DNA of 64,000 nt, taken from assembly GCA_036278935.1 (NCBI GenBank), contig DASUKA010000115.1:3745-67744 (forward strand), given 5' to 3'. Shown piece after piece: positions 52,571 through 59,208 of this stretch; positions within the stretch are counted from its first letter, which is position 1, and each line of letters begins with the position of its first letter. This DNA is from DASSNR01 sp036278935 (GTDB lineage Bacteria > Gemmatimonadota > Gemmatimonadetes > Gemmatimonadales > Gemmatimonadaceae). The position numbers were made by a program, and so were the translations under genes. The notes under the pieces were generated by a model. It was not told where the DNA came from, made no database searches, and worked only from the letters and a program-made list of their open reading frames with translations.

Positions 52571-53827
52571 TCACGCCTCTTTCTTCTGCCGCTTGGGGGA
52601 AATCTCGAGCAAGGGCGGAGTGCCGTTGAGGATACACGACTCCGTGATCTTCACTTCGGTGATGTCCTCGCGGCTCGGGATGTCGAACATCACATCCGTC
52701 ATGAGCTCCTCGAGGATGGCGCGCAAACCGCGGGCGCCGGTGCCGCGCTTGATGGCCTTCTGCGCCACGGCGCGGAGGGCGGTCTCTTCGAAGGTGATCT
52801 TCACGTCTTCCAGATCGAACAGCTTGGTGTACTGCTTGGTGAGCGCGTTCTTCGGCTCCTTGAGGATGCGCACGAGCGCGTCTTCATCGAGCGCGTCCAG
52901 CGCCACCGTTACCGGCAGCCGGCCCACCAGCTCCGGAATGAGTCCGTAGCGGAGCATGTCGTCCGGCTCGACCTCGGCGAACGGGTTCTTCGCGAAGTTC
53001 TGCAGTCGGCCGTTGGCCACCTCTTCCTTGGTGAAGCCGATCTGGCGGCGGCCGATGCGCGCCTCGATGATCTTCTCCAGCCCGTCGAAGGCGCCGCCGC
53101 AGATGAACAGGATGTCCTTCGTGTTGATCTGGATGTATTCCTGTTGCGGGTGCTTGCGCCCGCCTTGCGGCGGGACCGAGGCGACTGTTCCCTCGAGGAT
53201 CTTGAGGAGTGCCTGCTGCACCCCTTCACCCGAGACGTCACGTGTGATGCTCGGGTTCTCACTCTTGCGGGCGATCTTGTCGATCTCGTCGATGTAGACG
53301 ATCCCGCGCTCGCACTCGGCCACGTTGAACTCGCCGGCCTGGAGCAGCCGCACGAGGATGTTCTCCACGTCCTCACCCACGTAGCCCGCTTCGGTGAGCG
53401 TGGTGGCGTCGGCAATGGTGAAGGGGACATCGAGGATGCGGGCGAGCGTCTGGGCGAGGAGGGTCTTGCCGACGCCGGTGGGACCGATGAGCAGGATGTT
53501 CGACTTGTCCAGCTCCACGTCGCTGTCGCGGACCGACGCGCAATTGATGCGCTTGTAGTGGTTGTACACCGAGACGGCGAGCGCCTTCTTGGCTCGCTCC
53601 TGACCGATCACGTACTGATCGAGGATGTCCTTGATCTCGGCCGGTGCCGGAACTTGGGTGATCGCCTCGGCGACCTCGCGCTCCTCGTCTTCCGCCAGGA
53701 TTTCATTGCACAGCGAGATGCATTCGTTGCAGATGTAAACCGAAGGGCCGGAGATGAACTTCCGGACGGAATCCTTCGATTTGCCACAGAACGAGCAGCG
53801 GAGGTGTTTGTCGTGCGCCATAGTCAT
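52571..53827 (-). CDS. clpX: ClpXP protease ATPase subunit ClpX
   Basis: The 418-residue protein has the N-terminal zinc-binding domain with four cysteines (CSFCGKSKD...VYICNECISLC), Walker A GPTGVGKTLLAQ, Walker B IVYIDEIDKIA, the IGF-type ClpP-docking loop region (RRQIGFTKEE) and sensor residues in GTGARGLRAILEELM. It unfolds substrates for ClpP. Two ATG codons (53827 and 53821) could start it. A promoter-like sequence lies in the 116-base gap after clpP. Confidence 0.97.
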   Translation of the reverse strand: MTMAHDKHLRCSFCGKSKDSVRKFISGPSVYICNECISLCNEILAEDEEREVAEAITQVPAPAEIKDILDQYVIGQERAKKALAVSVYNHYKRINCASVRDSDVELDKSNILLIGPTGVGKTLLAQTLARILDVPFTIADATTLTEAGYVGEDVENILVRLLQAGEFNVAECERGIVYIDEIDKIARKSENPSITRDVSGEGVQQALLKILEGTVASVPPQGGRKHPQQEYIQINTKDILFICGGAFDGLEKIIEARIGRRQIGFTKEEVANGRLQNFAKNPFAEVEPDDMLRYGLIPELVGRLPVTVALDALDEDALVRILKEPKNALTKQYTKLFDLEDVKITFEETALRAVAQKAIKRGTGARGLRAILEELMTDVMFDIPSREDITEVKITESCILNGTPPLLEISPKRQKKEA

Positions 53828-53890
53828 CCGTGATCCAGGTGAAGCGCTCGTGGGTGCACCGGAATTGAGGCCGGCGCGGGCAGGTAAAAA

Positions 53891-53919
53891 ACCTTAACAC
53901 CGCCCCAAAATATGGTCAA
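53891..53919 (-). promoter_or_regulatory. Candidate internal promoter for clpX
   Basis: On the minus strand TTGACC (53919-53914) and TAAGGT (53896-53891) are separated by exactly 17 bases, in the clpP-clpX gap. Both hexamers match consensus well enough to suggest that clpX, and possibly lon, can be transcribed independently of tig-clpP. A run of six T residues directly follows the -10 box. Confidence 0.5.
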
Positions 53920-53943
53920 GCGGCGACGCATTCGTGAACGATT

Positions 53944-54573
53944 TCACAAGGCCACCTTCTTCTCGTTTTCTTCCGGAACCAACGTTCCATTCGACGAGAT
54001 GACGCTGTCGATCAGGCCGTAATCCTTTGCTTCATCGGCCGACATGAACCGATCGCGGTCGAAATCGTGCTCGATCTGCTCCACGGGCCGCCCCGTGTGC
54101 TTGGACATGAGCTCGTTCATCTTCGCGCGAAGGTACAGGATCTCCTTCGCCTGGATCTCGATGTCCGCCGCCGTCCCCTGCGCGCCGCCCGAGGGTTGAT
54201 GCATCATGATACGCGCGTGCGGCAACGCCATGCGTTTCCCACCGGTGCCGGCCGCCAGCAGGAAGCATCCCATGCTTGCCGCCATCCCCATGCAGATCGT
54301 GCGGATGGGCGAGGTGAGGAACTGCATCGTGTCGTAGATCGCCATGCCGGACGACACGCTCCCGCCTGGCGAGTTGATGTAGAGGTTGATGTCGCGCTCG
54401 GGGTTGTCCGCCTGCAGGAACAGCAGCTGCGCGATGACGATGTTGGCCACGTCATCGTTGATCGGCGTGCCGATGAAGATGATCCGGTCCATCAGCAGAC
54501 GCGAGAAGATGTCGTACGTCCGCTCGCCACGGCTGGACCGCTCGATCACATAGGGAGGATAGATGGTAGACAT
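53944..54573 (-). CDS. clpP: ClpP serine protease subunit
   Basis: The 209-residue protein keeps the catalytic triad S100 (MGMAASMGCFLL), H125 (RIMMHQPSGG) and D174 (HDFDRDRFMSADE), each offset by 3 from E. coli mature ClpP. It forms the proteolytic chamber served by ClpX. The N-terminal IYPPYVIERSSRGERTYDIFSRLL is standard. No ribosome site is obvious before the ATG at 54573. It follows tig, separated by a palindromic repeat. Confidence 0.97.
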   Translation of the reverse strand: MSTIYPPYVIERSSRGERTYDIFSRLLMDRIIFIGTPINDDVANIVIAQLLFLQADNPERDINLYINSPGGSVSSGMAIYDTMQFLTSPIRTICMGMAASMGCFLLAAGTGGKRMALPHARIMMHQPSGGAQGTAADIEIQAKEILYLRAKMNELMSKHTGRPVEQIEHDFDRDRFMSADEAKDYGLIDSVISSNGTLVPEENEKKVAL

Positions 54574-54608
54574 GGGGATAGCGAATGAGTCTTCTGTTGA
54601 GGGTGTCG

Positions 54609-54690
54609 GGAGTAGGGTGTCGGGTAGAGGGAAACGGCTATGGGAGCGGCGTGGTGTTCATGCCGTTCCCTCTACCCGACACCCTACTCC
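54609..54690. repeat. Long near-perfect inverted repeat between tig and clpP
   Basis: The left arm 54609-54638 and right arm 54662-54690 pair over 29 bases, with a single extra A in the left arm (GAAAC versus GAAC). The arms contain AGTAGGGTGTCGGGTAGAGG. The loop is 23 bases. A partial third copy of the word, GGGTGTCGGG, precedes the left arm at 54601. The transcript would form a very stable hairpin in the tig-clpP spacer. Confidence 0.85.
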
Positions 54691-54699
54691 CCAAACCCG

Positions 54700-55938
54700 T
54701 TATTCAATCACATTCCTCTCGATCAGCCACCCGAACACTTTCTCCTCGGTGAGGCTGCGCTCGAGCTCCTTGATGCGGCCGGCTTTCTGGAGCGATGCAT
54801 AGACCTGGCCCGGCTCGCTGCCCCGCTGCTCCGCAATACTGGCTACGCGCTCGTCGATGTCGGCCTCGGTGGCGGCGAGCTTCTCGCGCTCGGCCAGCGT
54901 GTCGATCACCAGGTCGCGGCGAACCTGCCGCTCGGCCATGGGACGGAACTCGCCGCGGAAGCGCTCCTGCTCCGCCTCCGGAACCTTGTAGCTATCGATG
55001 TAGGCTTGCACGAGCTGCTGCACCCAGCTCGGCGGCACCTCGAACGGATTCGCGCCGATCACTTCATCAATGAGCTTCTGGCGCACCTCGGCGTCCGCCT
55101 CGCGCGCCACATTGCTCGTCAGGTCTTCCCGCACTGCGGTCCGCAACGCATCCATCGAGTCGAAGTCTCCCACCTCACGGGCGAAATCGTCGTCCAACTC
55201 GGGCAGCGCCTTCCGCTTCACATCGTTCACCGTTACCCGCACGGTCTTGGTCTTCCCGCGCTCGGCCTCGTCCGGGAAATCCTCGGGCCATTTGACCGGG
55301 CGCTCACTCGTGCTGCCGGGAGCGGTTTCCATGATCAGCTCCTCGATGCCGGCGATCGCCTGGCCGCCGCCCAGCACCAACCGGTACTCCTTCCCCTCGC
55401 TCATCGCCCCATCGTCATCCGTGGTGGCCAGCGTCACGGTCACCAGGTCGCCCGGCATCGCATGCTCCGACACCGGCGCCCACGCGGCCTGCTGTTCGCG
55501 CAACGCGTCGAGGCGCTCGCGGATGAGGTCGTCCGTCACCGGTCGCTCGATGCGCGTGACCTTGAAGCCGCTCGTGCGCGGCAGCTCGATCTCAGGCCGC
55601 ACCTCCAGATGGAGCTCGAAGGTGAGCGGTTGCCCGTCGCCAAAGCGCACGTCGTGCACGTGCGGCTGCGTGGCGAGCTGCAGCTTCTCGCGTTCCACCA
55701 CCTCCTGGAACGCCGCCTGCACCAGCGCCTCCATGGCCTCCTGCCGGATAGCGTCCCCGAAGCGCTTGCGCACGATGGCAGCAGGCGCCTTGCCCGGGCG
55801 GAAGCCGGGAACGCGGACCTTCGAGGCGTAGCGGCGCGCCGCCTTATCCTCGGCGACCCGCACCTCATCCACCGGCACCGACACCTCGAGCAGTCGTTCG
55901 AGCCCCTCGGCCTTCTTGGGCGTGATCGCGATGTTCAT
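54700..55938 (-). CDS. tig: Trigger factor
   Basis: The 412-residue chaperone has the ribosome-binding signature VRVPGFRPGKAPAAIVRKRF near 41-60, a central FKBP-like peptidyl-prolyl isomerase domain (about 150-250) and a helical C-terminal arm ending WLIERNVIE. It binds nascent chains at the ribosome exit. Gene order tig-clpP-clpX-lon is conserved in many bacteria. The ATG at 55938 lacks a ribosome site; TACCTT ends 7 bases upstream and could be a -10 box of a leaderless message. Confidence 0.96.
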   Translation of the reverse strand: MNIAITPKKAEGLERLLEVSVPVDEVRVAEDKAARRYASKVRVPGFRPGKAPAAIVRKRFGDAIRQEAMEALVQAAFQEVVEREKLQLATQPHVHDVRFGDGQPLTFELHLEVRPEIELPRTSGFKVTRIERPVTDDLIRERLDALREQQAAWAPVSEHAMPGDLVTVTLATTDDDGAMSEGKEYRLVLGGGQAIAGIEELIMETAPGSTSERPVKWPEDFPDEAERGKTKTVRVTVNDVKRKALPELDDDFAREVGDFDSMDALRTAVREDLTSNVAREADAEVRQKLIDEVIGANPFEVPPSWVQQLVQAYIDSYKVPEAEQERFRGEFRPMAERQVRRDLVIDTLAEREKLAATEADIDERVASIAEQRGSEPGQVYASLQKAGRIKELERSLTEEKVFGWLIERNVIE

Positions 55939-56029
55939 GAAGAGAAAGGTAATCGGTGAATGACGTGCGCAGGACAGACGATCAGCGCCTTCCCAATAGT
56001 AACCGGGGAGGTTTGGGGGGAGAAGCGGA

Positions 56030-56164
56030 AGAGAGAGAGGAGAAAGGAGAAAGGCGAGGGGCGAAGAAGTGGGCCAGCGAGTCAGCGGGTCAGTGACTCA
56101 GATACGGCCCGGAGACGCATGGCTCGACCTCTCGAGTGCCACCTCACAACTCATAACCCACTAC
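56030..56164. repeat. Composite purine-rich intergenic repeat (second copy)
   Basis: GAGAGAGAGGAGAAAGGAGA and following AAGG (56030-56053) and, about 100 bases later, CATAACCCACTAC (56152-56164) repeat the two words of the element at 10964-11013 in the same order. The spacer includes a GTCAGCGGGTCAGTGACTCA stretch. It fills the gap between tig and the small gene at 56172. Confidence 0.5.
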
Positions 56165-56171
56165 TCACGCC

Positions 56172-56348
56172 TCACTCCCCTTCATCTTCCCGTATCCCCT
56201 TGATCGTCATCCGCAACTCGGGGTGGTGGGCGGCACCGGCGCGAATCACCTCGCGCACGGCACGCGTGGTGAGCGCGGCGAAGTCATCCGCGGGCTCATC
56301 CTCGCCCTCAATCCAGAGCAGTACGCGAAGCTGAATGGCCTTTCGCAT
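56172..56348 (-). CDS. 58-residue hypothetical protein
   Basis: The protein starts MRKAIQLRVLLWIEGEDEPA and contains DDFAALTTRAVREVIRAG, a compact beta-helix-beta pattern with high third-position GC. A GAGGA ribosome site lies 9 bases before the ATG at 56348. It overlaps the 3' end of the upstream gene by 41 bases, more than usual here, which lowers confidence. No family recognised. Confidence 0.55.
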   Translation of the reverse strand: MRKAIQLRVLLWIEGEDEPADDFAALTTRAVREVIRAGAAHHPELRMTIKGIREDEGE

Positions 56349-57162
56349 CCCGGGTCGTCCTCGAGGTTGGGGCAAGACTGTCGAGCACGACCCAGCGGCC
56401 GCGCCGTTGCACTTCTATCCGCGTGATCGGGTGAATCTCCCAGAGCGTGCCGCGCGTCTTCCCGAGCTGTTCAGGGTGCTCCGGATCGAGCAGCAACCAG
56501 CCGCTGATCCGCACTGGAGTGTGCGCTCGGGCCGCTCTGGTGAGCTGGCCGAGTGCCCACGCGGGGTGGATGGCACGGACGCGCGGAGTCACCTCCACGA
56601 CCACGGAGTGCGCGCGATCTTTCGTGCGCGTGTCGACCATCCAGATGTGCCAGTCGCGGAACTCGGCGTCGGCCCCGTGACAGTTCGTCGACTCCGGGCC
56701 CTCGCGCTTGGCTGCGGCCAGGTAGCCCTCCACTGTCACCGGCGTCCCCTCATAGCGCGCCACCGCGGTGCTCTCGCTCGCGGACCAGGCCGTATGGTGG
56801 CGCCGCTCCACGTCCCGCGGCCAGGGGAGCCGTTCGAGCGAATCGAAGGGGACGGGAATGTAGCTCGCCGAATCCACGCGGTTCTTGAGCCGGTTGAGCG
56901 CCGGATCGCCGCCATCCCCGCTCGGCGGGCAGCCATGGAAGGTGATCTCCGTAGGTTGCGGCTTGGCGCCAACGAGCGAAAAGACGCCCGCGGATGCCAA
57001 CGCTCCGGAGGATTGCCGCATCGCTCCCTGCCGCGCGGGCATCTGCGCGACATGGGCGAAGTGCACGATGAGAATGATGATGATGACCAGCAGGATGAGC
57101 AGCAACACGAGCTGGTAGACCAGGAGCCCGTGTCTGGCGCGCCGCTGTGCGTACTCTCTCAC
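56308..57162 (-). CDS. Hypothetical membrane-anchored protein
   Basis: The 284-residue protein starts at a GTG with a GGAGGT ribosome site. One very hydrophobic helix (about 14-33, rich in Leu/Ile/Val) anchors it, and a soluble domain follows. Features of that domain are FHGCPPSGDGGDPALNRLKN, YEGTPVTVEGYLA (OB-fold-like strand), NCHGADAEFRDWHIWMVD with a Cys-His pair, and GWLLLDPEHPEQLGKTRG. A longer frame upstream exists but its first 25 codons are the tRNA-Leu gene read through and are not coding. I do not recognise the family. Confidence 0.8.
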   Translation of the reverse strand: MREYAQRRARHGLLVYQLVLLLILLVIIIILIVHFAHVAQMPARQGAMRQSSGALASAGVFSLVGAKPQPTEITFHGCPPSGDGGDPALNRLKNRVDSASYIPVPFDSLERLPWPRDVERRHHTAWSASESTAVARYEGTPVTVEGYLAAAKREGPESTNCHGADAEFRDWHIWMVDTRTKDRAHSVVVEVTPRVRAIHPAWALGQLTRAARAHTPVRISGWLLLDPEHPEQLGKTRGTLWEIHPITRIEVQRRGRWVVLDSLAPTSRTTRDAKGHSASRTALD

Positions 57163-57200
57163 TCCCCACCTCCGTCCAAACGCTGTGCTGTGCGGTGCAG

Positions 57201-57282
57201 TGCGAAAGGGGGGACTCGAACCCCCACGGGTTTCCCCACTGGATCCTAAGTCCAGCGCGTCTACCGATTCCGCCACTCTCGC
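57201..57282 (-). tRNA. tRNA-Leu (anticodon UAG)
   Basis: The 82-base minus-strand sequence folds as a class II tRNA. The acceptor stem is GCGAGAG/CTTTCGC with discriminator A. The D arm has GGTAGAC, the anticodon stem is CTGGA/TCCAG with loop CTTAGGA (anticodon TAG), the long variable arm is TGGGGAAACCCGT, and the T arm is GGGGG-TTCGAGT-CCCCC. The 3' CCA is not encoded. It reads CUA and probably other CUN leucine codons. Confidence 0.97.
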
Positions 57283-57431
57283 GCCTCGCGCTCAGCGCGC
57301 ACGAAGCGCGCCGGCCGCGTTGTCCGCAAGGTAAGCGCGCCCGGCGCGGCGGGCCAGCGGATGGACGCAGCAATAGCCGCCGGTCCGGGCGTGGCTCAAC
57401 AGCTGGGATGGGGGATGCGTGACGAGAACGA

Positions 57432-57469
57432 CCAACGGCCCGCCGGAAGTATTCCCGGCGGGCCGTTGG
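57432..57469 (-). terminator. Hairpin terminator after htrA
   Basis: A perfect 15-bp stem, CCAACGGCCCGCCGG (57432-57446) and CCGGCGGGCCGTTGG (57455-57469), has an 8-base loop. It begins 38 bases after the htrA stop. On the minus strand it is followed by TCGTTCTCGTC, moderately T-rich. It should separate htrA from the tRNA gene downstream. Confidence 0.75.
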
Positions 57470-57507
57470 CACCTACAAGGCATTGGCGACGATGCGCGCA
57501 GTGCGCG

Positions 57508-59061
57508 TCAGCCGCCGATCGCCACGTTGGCGACCAGTGTCCTGGCTTGTGCTGGCCAGTAGATGAGCAGGCTCACGACATCCCCCTTGTGCATCTTCTT
57601 GAGCACGCCTTCCAGGTCGGATGCGGAGGTGATGGTCTTCCGAGTATCCGGGCCCAGCACCTTCGTGATGATCATTCCCGGCGCGATGCCTGCGGCGGCT
57701 GCCGATCCATCCCGGTCGACGTCCGTGACTTCCACGCCCCGATATTGCGATGGCACGCTGTCGCGGCGGGCCAGGGCGGCGCTCAGCGTCTGGATAGTGA
57801 TGCCGAGCTTGCTGCTGCTGGCCGGCTCGCCGGAGTTCTCGCCGCTGTTGCTATCCGAGTTGCTCGCGACAGCCTCCCCGCTGGGGACCTTGCCGAGCTT
57901 CACCTTGAACGTCTTCTGCTTGCCGTAGCGCATCACGGTGACGTTGATCGTCTCGCCCGGCTTGTAATCGAGCACCATGCGCTGCAGGTCGGTTTCCGTT
58001 TCAACGGGTTGCCCATTGATGGCGATGATAATGTCGCCCTCTTGGATCCCGGCCTGCTGCGCCGGACTGGGCGTGCCCGTCTCGGTGAAGCCGCCCACCT
58101 TGGCGCCACGGATCTCTTTGAGCCCGGCCGCCTGCGCATCATTCGGTCCCATCGGCTGCATGGAGATGCCGAGAAGCGGACGGTTGAAGTGGCCGTACTT
58201 GATGAGATCGTTCATCACGCGCTTGGCGAGCGTGATGGGGATCGCAAAGCCGTAGCCCGCGTAGTAGCCGGTGCCGCTCTCGATAGCCGAGTTGATGCCG
58301 ATGACTTCGCCCTTGGTGTCGACCAGCGGCCCACCGGAGTTGCCCGGGTTGATCGCCGCGTCCGTCTGGATGTAGTCGACCACGGCGTAGCCCTGCGGCG
58401 CGTTGTACAGCTGCTGGAACTGACCGCTCCGCCCCTTGGCGCTGATGATCCCCGCCGTTACGGAGAACTTGAGCGCCAGCGGGTTCCCGATGGCCAGCAC
58501 CCAGTCGCCGACCTGTTCCTGACTGTCGTCGCCGAGCTTGACGGTTGGGAAGTTCGACCCGTCGATCTTGATGACCGCGACATCGGTGCTCGGGTCGCGT
58601 CCCACGACCTTGGCCGTATAGACGCGTTTGTCGAGCATGGTGACCTTCACCTGGTCCGCATCCGCCACCACGTGGTTATTGGTGAGGATGTAACCATCGG
58701 GCGAGACGATGAAGCCCGAGCCGCTGGCGCGCTCCCGGCGTGGCACCTGGGGCTGGAACTGATGGAAGAATTGCTCCATCCCCGGCGGGAGCTGCTGCCC
58801 GTCCGGCCCGCGGCTCGCATGGGTCGTTCGCTCCGTCTCAATGTAGACCACCGCCGGTGTGACGTTCTTGGCGATGGCGACGAAGGGGTTGTCGCTGACA
58901 ATGTTCGAGCCGCTGGACGACGCAGATGTCAGTGCCGGCGTCGCCTTCTGTTGTGCGTACCCGAACGGCGTGAGATTGAAGCCGGCGGCGAACACCAGCC
59001 CGCCGCCGAAGGCCAGCGCAGCCACCACGCCCAGCCGCGCCCGTGCAAAGATTCGAGACAT
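57508..59061 (-). CDS. htrA: HtrA/DegP-type periplasmic serine protease with two PDZ domains
   Basis: The 517-residue protein has an N-terminal signal or anchor helix (11-30). The trypsin-like domain has H130 (ILTNNHVVADAD), D160 (DPSTDVAVIKID) and S242 (NPGNSGGPLVDT). Two PDZ domains follow at about 305-400 and 420-515, joined by a Ser/Asn/Glu-rich linker. It degrades or refolds misfolded envelope proteins, often under stress. It lies downstream of dnaK, with its own promoter candidate and a hairpin between them. Confidence 0.95.
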   Translation of the reverse strand: MSRIFARARLGVVAALAFGGGLVFAAGFNLTPFGYAQQKATPALTSASSSGSNIVSDNPFVAIAKNVTPAVVYIETERTTHASRGPDGQQLPPGMEQFFHQFQPQVPRRERASGSGFIVSPDGYILTNNHVVADADQVKVTMLDKRVYTAKVVGRDPSTDVAVIKIDGSNFPTVKLGDDSQEQVGDWVLAIGNPLALKFSVTAGIISAKGRSGQFQQLYNAPQGYAVVDYIQTDAAINPGNSGGPLVDTKGEVIGINSAIESGTGYYAGYGFAIPITLAKRVMNDLIKYGHFNRPLLGISMQPMGPNDAQAAGLKEIRGAKVGGFTETGTPSPAQQAGIQEGDIIIAINGQPVETETDLQRMVLDYKPGETINVTVMRYGKQKTFKVKLGKVPSGEAVASNSDSNSGENSGEPASSSKLGITIQTLSAALARRDSVPSQYRGVEVTDVDRDGSAAAAGIAPGMIITKVLGPDTRKTITSASDLEGVLKKMHKGDVVSLLIYWPAQARTLVANVAIGG

Positions 59062-59081
59062 GGATTCGATCCGTTCCTTGG

Positions 59082-59110
59082 GTTATATCGAACTATACAC
59101 CCGGTGTCCC
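59082..59110 (-). promoter_or_regulatory. Candidate htrA promoter
   Basis: On the minus strand GGGACA (59110-59105) and TATAAC (59087-59082) are 17 bases apart, ending 20 bases before the htrA ATG. The -35 matches consensus at four positions. No sigma-E-type GAACTT/TCTRA pair was seen. Confidence 0.4.
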
Positions 59111-59145
59111 GAGCAAGTTTCGGGCGGGAGGGTAAGGAGAGGCGA

Positions 59146-59179
59146 GAGAGGAGAAAGAAGATCTCTGCTTTCTCCTCTC
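59146..59179 (-). terminator. Hairpin between dnaK and htrA
   Basis: A 12-bp perfect inverted repeat, GAGAGGAGAAAG (59146-59157) and CTTTCTCCTCTC (59168-59179), has a 10-base loop. It lies 30 bases downstream of the dnaK stop and upstream of the htrA promoter. The GAGAGGAGAAAG word is shared with the purine-rich repeats at 10964 and 56030, and ACCCGACTCCCTACACCC next to it at 59180-59197 recalls the palindromes near lon and clpP. Terminator function is inferred. Confidence 0.5.
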
Positions 59180-59208
59180 CACCCGACTCCCTACACCCTG
59201 GCCGTTTC

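Noticed and set aside
57163..57276. N-terminal extension MAESVDALDLGSSGETRGG of the gene at 56308
   Set aside because: This peptide is the well-known translation of a tRNA-Leu gene. The real start is the GTG at 57162 with a ribosome site.
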